This document shows, piece after piece, positions 1-6,963 of a DNA stretch of 13,370 nt. How positions within the stretch are numbered: the first letter of the stretch is position 1; each line of letters opens with the position of its first letter. The notes under the pieces are model-generated. The model searched no databases. It saw only the letters and a list, made by a program, of their open reading frames with translations, and was not told the DNA's origin. A program made the translations under genes and the position numbers. This DNA is from Bacteroidaceae bacterium (GTDB lineage Bacteria > Bacteroidota > Bacteroidia > Bacteroidales > CHK158-818), in NCBI GenBank assembly GCA_017467745.1, contig JAFUKV010000128.1, positions 1 through 13,370 on the forward strand, written 5' to 3'.

Positions 1-111
1 TACTCACAACAAGAAGAAAAAAACCCATTAAGTTAGTATTTTGTCCGTTATATAAGGTAGTTAAAAACATCGTTTAATTAACACAATCAATTTTAGATGT
101 CAATATTCCGG

Positions 112-142
112 TTTGCCAAATAGAACAAGCAACATATTTTTT
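112..142 (+). promoter_or_regulatory. Possible Bacteroidota-type promoter
   Basis: TTTG at 112-115 is followed after 19 bases by TATTTTTT at 135-142, seven of eight matches to the TAnnTTTG -7 element. If used, it would transcribe the structured leader at 275-405 and the sigma-like gene at 438 with a leader of nearly 300 bases. The rest of 1-274 is AT-rich and I see no gene in it on either strand. A second, weaker -7-like match (TAATTTTA, 263-270) lies closer to the gene but has no -33 partner. This is a motif match only. Confidence 0.3.
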
Positions 143-274
143 TACTTTTCTATCGTATCAGATAGTAGCTTTTACAAAACTGATTTACAAAATGATAACG
201 AAAAGCGAAAATAAATAGCAAAAAAAATCAGAAGAAGAGGGATGTATATTAAAGAAATATGTTAATTTTACGCC

Positions 275-405
275 GTTCTAAGTTCTGAGATATAGTATTT
301 ATAATGTTTCGCACGACGCGAAAAGAGGCATTTAGAGCCTCCGTAAAACACGTCGTGTGAAACTATATGAACTTAGAACATTTATTATAGAAATACGGAG
401 GCTTT
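275..405 (+). promoter_or_regulatory. Long imperfect stem plus pseudoknot/alternative hairpin in leader of sigma-like gene
   Basis: Seen directly: the 29-base right arm 351-379 can pair without a gap to three blocks of the left arm. These are 306-318 with 351-363 (13 pairs, one G-U), 290-294 with 364-368 (5 pairs) and 275-285 with 369-379 (11 perfect pairs), leaving bulges at 286-289 and 295-305 on the left side only. Inside is a small hairpin, GAGGC 325-329 with GCCTC 337-341. Bases 336-345 are also a perfect 10-base complement of 394-403, which is followed by a T run. That pairing would break the inner hairpin and form an H-type pseudoknot with the long stem, or act as a terminator-like stem with a 48-base loop. 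The structure ends about 30 bases before the ATG at 438. An attenuator, a riboswitch-like leader, a small RNA or a decayed palindromic element are all possible, and I do not recognise a known family. Confidence 0.45.
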
Positions 406-437
406 TTATAAGAACTTTTATTAAAAAAAAGTACATT

Positions 438-932
438 ATGAAATCGATCATCTCCCTTTTGTTGAATTTACAAGGAAAAAACTCTCAATGCGCATCTTTT
501 TCTGCTTTTGACGAAAATGAAGATGCTCTATTGCCAACAGTATTACCATCTACAACAACGGAAAAGCGGAATTTGTTCACATTGAAGGAAAAATTTCGGA
601 AATATTTGAAGCGATTTTATTCTCACATATTCTTTTCCGATGCAAAAAGGATTCTCTTTCATTCGGGAGGATATACAGAAAGACGGACAAAAGATTCCTT
701 TTCAACAGCACACAGCATCTTTCCGCACAACAAATCGTATTCATTACAACAGCTCCTTCATGCCATAGAGACACTCGAAGATTCGAAAAAAGCGATTATA
801 AGTATGCACTTTTCCGGATTCTATCTTGAAGAGATTGCTCAACATTTATCTATATCTATTGATTCTATAAACTGTATATTGCCGAAAATATTAGAAGAAT
901 TGGACGTAATAACCAGCAACATACAAAACTAA
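438..932 (+). CDS. Small protein with sigma-70 region 4-like helix-turn-helix
   Basis: A 164-residue protein. The first ATG is at 438; the frame is open further upstream to a GTG at 357, but that lies inside the structured leader. The C-terminal 50 residues read like region 4 of ECF sigma factors: a short helix ending IETLEDSKKAI, then FYLEEIAQHLSIS and a recognition-helix-like SINCILPKILEEL. This is the usual order for binding the -35 element. The N-terminal 100 residues are basic and show no recognisable region 2, which a working sigma factor needs to bind core polymerase and melt the -10. It may therefore be a degenerate ECF factor, an anti-sigma or co-regulator type protein, or a DNA-binding regulator. 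It stands alone, upstream of the gltX operon and separated from it by a structured spacer. The family call is inference from pattern. Residue composition is normal for a real protein. Confidence 0.6.
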   Translation: MKSIISLLLNLQGKNSQCASFSAFDENEDALLPTVLPSTTTEKRNLFTLKEKFRKYLKRFYSHIFFSDAKRILFHSGGYTERRTKDSFSTAHSIFPHNKSYSLQQLLHAIETLEDSKKAIISMHFSGFYLEEIAQHLSISIDSINCILPKILEELDVITSNIQN

Positions 933-935
933 CTC

Positions 936-1058
936 AGAATAAGGTTTAGTTTCCCAGACACAGCAACCCTTACCGAAAAGGTTATTCTCACTTATACGGA
1001 CATAATACAGCGTGTTCTCCGATATTGTTCCAAATCGGAGAACTGTCTTATTTACGCT
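936..1058 (+). other. Stem-loop rich spacer upstream of gltX (candidate structured RNA or terminator)
   Basis: The 202-base gap between the sigma-like gene and gltX has two stem-loop units. AGAATAA (936-942) pairs with TTATTCT (982-988) around an inner GGTT/AACC pairing (943-946 with 965-968). A perfect 10-base stem, 1014-1023 with 1034-1043, has a 10-base loop and is extended below by AGCGT (1009-1013) with ACGCT (1054-1058) after a 10-base bulge. The second hairpin is followed by a weak T-rich stretch, so it could simply terminate the upstream gene. The elaborate lower stem is more than a terminator needs. A minus-strand frame crossing this stretch does not look like a protein. I do not recognise a known RNA family. 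Confidence 0.35.
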
Positions 1059-1105
1059 CCTCCTAAAATTCATATCACAAACACTTCTAAATAAAAAAAA
1101 AGGGT

Positions 1106-1113
1106 TAATTTTG
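1106..1113 (+). promoter_or_regulatory. Probable -7 element for gltX
   Basis: TAATTTTG matches TAnnTTTG exactly and sits 21 bases before the gltX ATG, giving a very short leader. No TTTG is seen at the expected distance upstream, so only the -7 half is supported. Confidence 0.42.
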
Positions 1114-1134
1114 CGCAACACAAAGAAAATCATT

Positions 1135-2652
1135 ATGACCGAAAAAAAAGTTAGGGTTCGTTTCGCTCCCAGCCCTACGGGAGCATTACATATCGGAGGC
1201 GTCCGTACTGCGCTTTATAACTACTTATTTGCCAAGCAACACGGCGGGGAAATGATATTGCGTATCGAAGATACCGACTCCCAACGATTTGTTCCCGGCG
1301 CGGAACAGTATATTATAGAATCGCTCGAATGGTTGGGAATCCGTTTCGACGAAGGCGTTGGATACGGCGGCGAGCATGCTCCGTACCGGCAATCGGAAAG
1401 AAAAGATATATATAAAAAATATGTAGACCAACTGCTGAAAGACGGATTGGCGTATATCGCTTTCGATACTCCGCAAGAGCTGGATGCCAAGCGTTCGGAA
1501 ATATCCAATTTTCAATACGACGCATCTACCCGCATGCAGATGCGAAATTCTTTAACGCTTCCGGCGGCAGAAACTGAAAAATTGATAGCGAACGGACAGC
1601 AATATGTAGTTCGTATAAAAATAGAACCCGGCGAAGAAATTGTCGTAAACGATCTTATTCGAGGCGAAGTTTCTATATCTTCGTCTATTTTAGACGATAA
1701 AGTTCTATACAAATCGGCCGACCAACTGCCGACATACCATTTAGCCAACATTGTAGACGACCATTTAATGGAAATTACTCATGTTATCAGAGGCGAAGAA
1801 TGGTTGCCCTCCGCTCCGTTACACGTGCTATTATACCGTTATTTAGGATGGAGCGAGAGTATGCCGCGTTTCGCACATCTTCCGCTATTGCTCAAACCGG
1901 ACGGAAACGGAAAACTCAGCAAACGGGATGGTGACAGATTAGGATTCCCCGTTTTTCCGTTAGAATGGAAAGACCCGAAAACGGGCGACATCTCTTCCGG
2001 ATATCGGGAATCGGGGTATTTGCCCGAAGCCGTCGTAAATTTCCTCGCTCTATTGGGATGGAATCCGGGCAATGACCAAGAAATTTTGTCTATGGACGAA
2101 TTAATACATTTGTTCTCTCTCGAAAAATGCAGCAAAAGCGGAGCGAAATTCGATTATGAAAAAGGGAAATGGTTTAATCACAAGTATATACAACAAAAAG
2201 ATAACGCCGAAATAGCGGCATTATTCATGCCTGTATTAGAAACGCACGGTATAAAAACCGATATGGAATATGTTATGCGGGTAGTTGCTCTTGTGAAAGA
2301 ACGCGTAAACTTTATCAAAGAGTTGTGGGGACAATCGGCATTCTTTTTCAACGCACCCGTTGCTTACGATGAAAAAACCGTAAAAAAACGCTGGAAAGAA
2401 GACTCGGCGCAACGACTGACGGAACTAATGGCCGTATTACAAGATATAGACGATTTCAGTTCGGAAAATACGGAGACCATTGTAAAATCATGGATTGAAA
2501 ATAACGGTTATCACTTAGGAAACATCATGAATGCTTTCCGTCTGTGTGTGGTGGGAGAATCAAAAGGCCCGCACATGTTCGATATAACCGAACTGCTCGG
2601 GAAAGAAGAAACCATAAGACGTATTCAAAAAGCTATCTCCGTATTATCATGA
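1135..2652 (+). CDS. gltX: Glutamyl-tRNA synthetase
   Basis: A class I aminoacyl-tRNA synthetase that charges tRNA-Glu with glutamate in the cytoplasm. It has 505 residues, the normal size for bacterial GltX. The N-terminal Rossmann catalytic domain opens with RFAPSPTGALHIGG, carrying the HIGH-type signature as HIGG (residues 19-22). The second signature, KLSKR, is at 260-264. LRIEDTD near residue 45 is another family hallmark. The C-terminal part is the alpha-helical anticodon-binding region. The ATG at 1135 is preferred over upstream in-frame codons because family members begin just before the RFAPSPTG block. The gene ends TCA TGA, immediately followed by an in-frame TAA. Its stop overlaps the start of the next gene as ATGA, which indicates translational coupling and a shared transcript with the following two genes. 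Confidence 0.98.
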   Translation: MTEKKVRVRFAPSPTGALHIGGVRTALYNYLFAKQHGGEMILRIEDTDSQRFVPGAEQYIIESLEWLGIRFDEGVGYGGEHAPYRQSERKDIYKKYVDQLLKDGLAYIAFDTPQELDAKRSEISNFQYDASTRMQMRNSLTLPAAETEKLIANGQQYVVRIKIEPGEEIVVNDLIRGEVSISSSILDDKVLYKSADQLPTYHLANIVDDHLMEITHVIRGEEWLPSAPLHVLLYRYLGWSESMPRFAHLPLLLKPDGNGKLSKRDGDRLGFPVFPLEWKDPKTGDISSGYRESGYLPEAVVNFLALLGWNPGNDQEILSMDELIHLFSLEKCSKSGAKFDYEKGKWFNHKYIQQKDNAEIAALFMPVLETHGIKTDMEYVMRVVALVKERVNFIKELWGQSAFFFNAPVAYDEKTVKKRWKEDSAQRLTELMAVLQDIDDFSSENTETIVKSWIENNGYHLGNIMNAFRLCVVGESKGPHMFDITELLGKEETIRRIQKAISVLS

Positions 2653-3737
2653 TAAAAGAGGACAAATACATAACGGTTCTCATTATTTTGTTATTATTAG
2701 CCATTCCTGCGCCGAAAGCTCAAAATCTGCTCTGGAACGTCGATATGACCGGCTTTTTCGATAACCGGGAATATAAATCGCCATATCAAACAGCCCAAAC
2801 ATTTTTCGGTACACGTCTATCGCCTGAAATAGGATTGGGAATAGCCCAAGACAAGCACCGCATTATGGTAGGCGGTTCATGGATACAATCGTTCGGCTCT
2901 CCGTTAAAAGACTCGGAATTTAAACCGACCGTGTATTACGAATATAATAACCGGAACGGATTCAGTATGAATATCGGGGCTTTTGCCCGAACGCATTTAA
3001 TTGAAACATTGCCGACTGTTATGTTATACGACTCTTTGTCATATTTCCGCCCGAATATTGAAGGTATTTTATTTCAATACCAAAAAGAGAAAGGATACGG
3101 AGAAATTTTTATCGATTGGCGTCGAAAACAAACCGAACAGGATCGTGAGGCATTCTTGATTTCCGCCAGCGGACGTTGGATGCCGGGCATATTCTTTGCC
3201 GGAGGCCATGCCGTAATGAATCATTTGGCTCGGCCTAAGAATGCGCCAGAAGATATTTCTGTTGTGGACGATATTCTCATCAATCCTTATATAGGTGTCG
3301 ATTTGGGGAATAAACTGCCCTTAGACAGTTTTACTTTACAAGCCGGATACTTGATTAGCATGGAACGTATCAGAGGTAACGGAATATGGCACAGACCGCA
3401 GGGATTGTTAGCGCAATTGTCTATGGAATGGCGTTTTATGGGGTTAAGCAATACGTTATACATTGGCGAAAATCAGCAACCTTTTTATCCGCAATTCGGT
3501 TCGCTCCTTAACCAAGGAGACCCGTTTTACCAATCTACCCGTTATAACCGGACAGATGTTTACGCTTATCTTTTCCGCAATGAATGGGTCAACTGTTTTT
3601 TCTCGCTAAACTTCCATTATACAAAAGAAAAATTCGATTCGCAACAACAACTTATTTTGCGTTTCAACATAGACAATTACTATAAAAATACAGCTCGCCG
3701 TTCTCCGAAACGGTCTCTTCTTAAAAATTTATTTTGA
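2649..3737 (+). CDS. Exported, probably outer-membrane beta-barrel protein of unknown function
   Basis: A 362-residue protein starting at the ATG that overlaps the gltX stop by four bases. Residues 1-25 form a signal peptide: a charged start, a run of I/L/V, then a cleavage site of the type PKA before QN. There is no lipobox cysteine. The mature part has no long hydrophobic helix. It is rich in alternating polar/hydrophobic stretches with aromatic residues at strand ends (for example TVYYEY, FSMNIGAFAR, SLNFHYT), as expected for a transmembrane beta barrel. The last strand-like segment (LILRFNIDNYY) is followed by a basic tail. I recognise no named family. The position between gltX and waaA, coupled to gltX and 19 bases before waaA, suggests a Bacteroidales envelope protein. 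A role with lipopolysaccharide is only a guess from context. Confidence 0.75.
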   Translation: MIKEDKYITVLIILLLLAIPAPKAQNLLWNVDMTGFFDNREYKSPYQTAQTFFGTRLSPEIGLGIAQDKHRIMVGGSWIQSFGSPLKDSEFKPTVYYEYNNRNGFSMNIGAFARTHLIETLPTVMLYDSLSYFRPNIEGILFQYQKEKGYGEIFIDWRRKQTEQDREAFLISASGRWMPGIFFAGGHAVMNHLARPKNAPEDISVVDDILINPYIGVDLGNKLPLDSFTLQAGYLISMERIRGNGIWHRPQGLLAQLSMEWRFMGLSNTLYIGENQQPFYPQFGSLLNQGDPFYQSTRYNRTDVYAYLFRNEWVNCFFSLNFHYTKEKFDSQQQLILRFNIDNYYKNTARRSPKRSLLKNLF

Positions 3738-3756
3738 TACAAAGGTTTCTGACAGA

Positions 3757-4998
3757 ATGAGTGAAATATATAATTTTGGAATAAATTGTTATTGGCAGTT
3801 AATTCGTCTGGCTGCATTGAAAAATACAAAAGCCCGAAAATTAAAAGAAGGACAAAAAACGATTTTCGATTATCTGGATAAAGCAATCGTACACGGAGAA
3901 AAATATGTATGGTTCCATGCCTCGTCATTGGGCGAATTTGAGCAAGGACGTCCTTTAATAGAGGCTCTTAAACGGCAACGCCCGGAACAAAAAATTATTG
4001 TTACTTTTTTCTCTCCCTCCGGATATGAAGTACGAAAAAACTACAATTGCGCCGATGCTGTTTGTTATCTGCCTTTCGACAAACCGAACTTGGTGAAACG
4101 GTTTTTAGACAAAATCAATCCCTCAGCCGCAATCTTCATCAAATACGAATTTTGGGCTAATTACTTGAAAGAACTCCACATTCGTCGGATACCGACTTAT
4201 ATCGTATCGGCTATATTCAGAGAGAATCAACTGTTTTTTAAGCCTTTCGGAAAGAATTACCGAAAATTATTGACATACTTCGATCGATTGTATGTTCAAG
4301 ACGAAAATTCAAAATCGTTGTTATCGTCTATCGGAATAGACAAAGTAACCGTATGCGGAGATACTCGCTTTGACCGTGTATTGGATATTGCCGGACAAGC
4401 TAAAATTTTACCGTTAGTAGAACAATTTATCCAAAACGGAAAGCAAGTGCTTGTGGCCGGGAGTTCTTGGCCGAAAGACGAAAATATTTTTATCGATTAT
4501 TTCAACCGCCATCCGGAGTTGAAATTGATTATCGCCCCGCACGTTATAAATGAAGAACATTTAAAGGATATAGAATCGAAACTGAATCGTCCGCATGTAC
4601 GTTACACGAAAGCGTCGCCCGAACACATATCGCAGGCCGACTGCCTTATCATAGATTGTTTCGGGTTGCTATCGTCTATATATAAATACGGGCAAATTGC
4701 CTATATCGGAGGTGGTTTCGGTGTAGGTATTCACAACGTTACGGAAGCGGCATTGTACGGAATGCCTGTTATATTCGGGCCTAATTACCGTAAATTTAAA
4801 GAGGCGCACGACTTAATAGCATGCAAAGGCGCATTTTCTATAACCAACGCGAAAGAATTTGAAGCCATTACGGATAAGCTACTCTCAGATACCGATTTTC
4901 TCCGTCTTACCGGCGAGTCTTCTCGCAAATATATATATGGAAACAGCGGCGCTTCGGACGTGATTTTAAAAGATATTTTCGGAATAGAACGAAGTTAA
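3757..4998 (+). CDS. waaA: 3-deoxy-D-manno-octulosonic acid (Kdo) transferase
   Basis: WaaA (KdtA) transfers Kdo from CMP-Kdo to lipid IVA on the cytoplasmic face of the inner membrane, the first step of LPS core assembly. At 413 residues it is the usual length. It has the two-domain GT-B layout of family GT30. The N-terminal domain carries ASSLGEFEQG with the conserved catalytic glutamate at residue 60, and later FIKYEFWANYL. The C-terminal nucleotide-binding half has VLVAGSSWPKDE (231-242), IIAPH (258-262) and the GGGFGVGIHNVTEAALYG block (318-335). The N-terminal hydrophobic anchor is weak, so membrane attachment may be peripheral. It is third in the probable gltX operon. Its stop overlaps the stop of the convergent M23 gene by four bases. 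Whether it adds one or two Kdo residues cannot be told from sequence. Confidence 0.96.
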   Translation: MSEIYNFGINCYWQLIRLAALKNTKARKLKEGQKTIFDYLDKAIVHGEKYVWFHASSLGEFEQGRPLIEALKRQRPEQKIIVTFFSPSGYEVRKNYNCADAVCYLPFDKPNLVKRFLDKINPSAAIFIKYEFWANYLKELHIRRIPTYIVSAIFRENQLFFKPFGKNYRKLLTYFDRLYVQDENSKSLLSSIGIDKVTVCGDTRFDRVLDIAGQAKILPLVEQFIQNGKQVLVAGSSWPKDENIFIDYFNRHPELKLIIAPHVINEEHLKDIESKLNRPHVRYTKASPEHISQADCLIIDCFGLLSSIYKYGQIAYIGGGFGVGIHNVTEAALYGMPVIFGPNYRKFKEAHDLIACKGAFSITNAKEFEAITDKLLSDTDFLRLTGESSRKYIYGNSGASDVILKDIFGIERS

Positions 4999-5762
4999 GA
5001 AACCGTTATTTTAACCGAATTGCCGGTTTTTACAAAAAGCAACTTATTGTCTTTTAACGTACGGTTTTGGAAATCGATCACCCAGTTCGGATCGAAATAT
5101 TGGCCGTTTACACGCACCTCGAAATGTAAATGCTCGGTTGTAGCCCGCCCGGTTCTGCCCGTCAACGCAATCGGATCTCCAGCAGAAACATGTTCACCTA
5201 CTTTTACCAGATTTTTCACATTGTGGCTATATACGGTTTCAAATCCCGATTGATGCCGTATCACAATTACATTACCGTAAGCGCCATAACGTTTCGACAT
5301 ACGTACGACACCGGCAAATGCGGCTACGATAGTGTCGTTGGGACAAGTTTTCAAATCGATACCCGAGTGCATTCGTCCTCGCCTTTTCCCATAAGGCGAA
5401 ATAACTTTGGCTCCGGGCAAAGGGAAAGCGAATCCGGCCTCTTTTCCAAAAACAGGCAATTCTACAACCAAACGGGATGATCTGTCGAACAACCCTTTGT
5501 GTTTTGAACTTACGTGCGCAGTCTCACTTGCCGAAAAAGTTTCGGGAATTACAATACGCGCTTCTATATCGCGTACCGGCCTATATGGAAAACTTACCGT
5601 ATATATAGGAGCCGGAATAGGTGTATAAATAGGTAGCGGATGTAATTTTTTCAGTGCTTCGGACGAAATGGGCGATACTTTTTCTTTTGTAGCGCATCCC
5701 GAAAGCAGGAACCAAAACGCCGGTAAAATAATTATATAACGCAGTACTGAATACCGATACAT
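4995..5762 (-). CDS. M23-family peptidoglycan endopeptidase lipoprotein
   Basis: A 255-residue lipoprotein. Residues 1-22 are a signal sequence ending in lipobox LSGC, so Cys23 would be lipidated and the protein anchored in an envelope membrane facing the periplasm. Residues 24-110 are a low-complexity, proline-rich spacer. The M23 (LytM-like) domain covers about 113-230. It shows the zinc motif H132-x3-D136 (HSGID), H180 in VYSHN, and the HLH motif with H211 and H213. All metal and catalytic residues are present, so an active enzyme cutting peptide cross-links is expected rather than an EnvC/NlpD-type activator that lacks them. No LysM or coiled-coil region is seen. It lies downstream of rpmH but after that gene's terminator, with its own possible promoter, and converges with waaA. 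Confidence 0.9.
   Translation of the reverse strand: MYRYSVLRYIIILPAFWFLLSGCATKEKVSPISSEALKKLHPLPIYTPIPAPIYTVSFPYRPVRDIEARIVIPETFSASETAHVSSKHKGLFDRSSRLVVELPVFGKEAGFAFPLPGAKVISPYGKRRGRMHSGIDLKTCPNDTIVAAFAGVVRMSKRYGAYGNVIVIRHQSGFETVYSHNVKNLVKVGEHVSAGDPIALTGRTGRATTEHLHFEVRVNGQYFDPNWVIDFQNRTLKDNKLLFVKTGNSVKITVS
5013..5031 (+). terminator. Weak intrinsic terminator after waaA, inside the convergent gene
   Basis: AACCG (5013-5017) pairs with CGGTT (5024-5028) around a six-base loop, followed by further T residues to 5031. It lies 15 bases past the waaA stop but inside the 3' end of the opposite-strand M23 gene. The stem has only five pairs, so it may be coincidental. Confidence 0.3.
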
Positions 5763-5789
5763 ATTTATAATTTAAGATTTGATTATTTG

Positions 5790-5821
5790 CAATTATACAT
5801 TGAATAGACAAGAGTATTAAA
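5790..5821 (-). promoter_or_regulatory. Possible promoter of the M23 lipoprotein gene
   Basis: On the minus strand TTTA (5818-5821) and TATAATTG (5790-5797) are 20 bases apart. They match TTTG and TAnnTTTG at three of four and seven of eight positions. It sits between the rpmH terminator and the M23 start, where a promoter would be needed. Confidence 0.35.
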
Positions 5822-5826
5822 ATAAA

Positions 5827-5856
5827 AAAGGATATCATAGTTTAAAGATATCCTTT
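5827..5856 (-). terminator. Rho-independent terminator of rpmH
   Basis: A ten-pair stem, 5827-5836 with 5847-5856, has a ten-base loop. On the minus strand it is followed by a T-rich run. It lies 28 bases past the rpmH stop and separates rpmH from the M23 gene. Confidence 0.8.
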
Positions 5857-5883
5857 CTTATTTAGTAAGCGATTATACTAAAA

Positions 5884-6045
5884 TTAAGCTTTTTTGCTGT
5901 TGTACTCGTCAGAAACAGTCAATTTTTTTCTGCCTTTCGCACGGCGAGCAGCCAACACACGACGACCGTTAGCGGTAGCCATTCTTTCACGGAACCCGTG
6001 TTTGTTTTTTCTCTTTCTGTTAGAGGGTTGGAACGTTCTTTTCAT
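5884..6045 (-). CDS. rpmH: 50S ribosomal protein L34
   Basis: A 53-residue, strongly basic protein beginning MKRTFQPSNRKRKNKHGFRE and continuing RMATANGRRVLAARRAKGRK, the full conserved L34 sequence. It is a small rRNA-binding protein of the large ribosomal subunit. The last 12 residues, TVSDEYNSKKA-like, form the extra tail seen in Bacteroidota L34. It is monocistronic here: a strong promoter lies upstream, a terminator follows, and the usual partner rnpA is not next to it. It is divergent from efp, so two translation genes share one control region. Confidence 0.98.
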   Translation of the reverse strand: MKRTFQPSNRKRKNKHGFRERMATANGRRVLAARRAKGRKKLTVSDEYNSKKA

Positions 6046-6092
6046 CGTATATACTTATTTTATGTTATTACTTACCTTTCGGAATCGAGTTG

Positions 6093-6123
6093 CAAAATTA
6101 GTTACTTTTCTGAAATAAACAAA
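6093..6123 (-). promoter_or_regulatory. rpmH promoter
   Basis: On the minus strand TTTG (6120-6123) and TAATTTTG (6093-6100) are separated by exactly 19 bases. Both halves match the Bacteroidota -33/-7 consensus perfectly. The predicted transcript start leaves a leader of about 40 bases before the rpmH ATG. Confidence 0.75.
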
Positions 6124-6150
6124 GGGATAACTCTTTTTTAGTAATTTCTT

Positions 6151-6182
6151 TTTGTGTTTTTTACTGATTTACATTACTTTTG
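6151..6182 (+). promoter_or_regulatory. efp promoter
   Basis: TTTG (6151-6154) and TACTTTTG (6175-6182) are 20 bases apart, and both halves match the Bacteroidota consensus. The spacer is T-rich. The leader to the efp ATG would be about 45 bases and is AT-rich without a clear Shine-Dalgarno sequence. Confidence 0.72.
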
Positions 6183-6235
6183 CACTCGAAAATATAAATC
6201 GCTAAAATAATAATTACACATAAACACATAGTAAT

Positions 6236-6802
6236 ATGATTAATGCACAAGACATTAAGATCGGAACAGCTATCCGTATGGACGGAAAACTGTATTTCTG
6301 CATCGACTTTCTTCATGTAAAACCGGGAAAAGGAAACACTTTCATGCGTACTAAATTGAAAGACGTTGTAAACTGATATGTATTGGAACGTCGTTTCAAT
6401 ATCGGTGAAAAGTTAGAAGATGTACGCGTTGAACGCCGCCCTTACCAATTTTTATACAAAGAAGGTGAAGATTATATCTTTATGAATCAAGAAACTTTCG
6501 ACCAACATCCTATCGCACACGACCAAATTACCGGTGTGAATTTCTTGAAAGAAGGTATGGTTGTTGAAGTTGTGTCGGACGCTTCTACCGAAACTATTCT
6601 TTTTGCGGAATTACCGGTAAAAGTTCAACTGACTATCACTTACACTGAACCGGGATTGAAAGGCGACACCGCTACCAATACATTGAAACCCGCAACAGTA
6701 GAAACCGGAGCAGAAGTACGTGTTCCGTTATTTATAAACGAAGGCGAAACTATCGAAATCGATACGCGCGATGGATCTTATTTGGGTAGAGTAAAAGCAT
6801 AG
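6236..6802 (+). pseudogene. efp: Elongation factor P, intact except for an in-frame TGA at codon 47
   Basis: EF-P binds between the P and E sites and rescues ribosomes stalled on consecutive prolines. From the ATG at 6236 the frame gives 188 codons, the normal EF-P length. It includes the N-terminal KOW-like domain with the lysine loop KPGKGNTFMRTKL (Lys32 is the tip residue modified in some bacteria). The OB domains with FMNQETF and the C-terminal signature TYTEPGLKGDTA...KPATVETGAEV follow. Codon 47 (6374-6376) is TGA, aligned with the glycine of VVN-G-YVLERRF. A single G to T change from GGA would produce it. Nothing else is disrupted: there is no frameshift, the promoter and terminator are in place, and sequence on both sides is conserved. 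TGA is not read as sense anywhere else in this window. Possible explanations are a sequencing error, a recent nonsense mutation, or readthrough. Restart at a downstream TTG (6383) would lack Lys32 and could not work as EF-P. Confidence 0.93.
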
Positions 6803-6820
6803 TCAAATATATTTCATTCT

Positions 6821-6851
6821 AAAAAAAGAGATGCTACGCATCTCTTTTTTT
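6821..6851. terminator. Strong bidirectional terminator between efp and the GRAM-like gene
   Basis: A perfect 14-pair stem, 6821-6834 with 6838-6851, has a three-base loop. The outer seven pairs are all A on the left and T on the right, so it can terminate transcription from both sides. It lies 18 bases after the efp stop. Confidence 0.9.
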
Positions 6852-6963
6852 ATTTCTAATCTTTCTGCAATAGTTCTATTTTTATTAAATCCTGCATCGG
6901 CAAGTTACAGACTTTCCATAAAGTACTGTCAAAAAACCGCCTTACCCCAGAAATAATATAAGG

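Noticed and set aside
150..165. CTATC/GATAG inverted repeat near the left edge
   Set aside because: Only five pairs in AT-rich DNA, not placed against any convincing promoter; expected by chance.
891..1133. 80-codon minus-strand open frame between the sigma-like gene and gltX
   Set aside because: Its composition is unlike the neighbours, it overlaps the end of the sigma-like gene, and the stretch is better explained by stem-loops and a promoter.
5894..6118. Plus-strand 74-codon frame over rpmH
   Set aside because: It is the antisense shadow of the L34 gene and its promoter.
6374..6399. Selenocysteine insertion at the efp TGA, prompted by a seven-pair stem (6383-6389 with 6393-6399) just downstream
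   Set aside because: The aligned residue is glycine, not cysteine. The stem is short, is closer to the TGA than typical bacterial SECIS elements as I recall them, and lies in a conserved coding block that explains its sequence.
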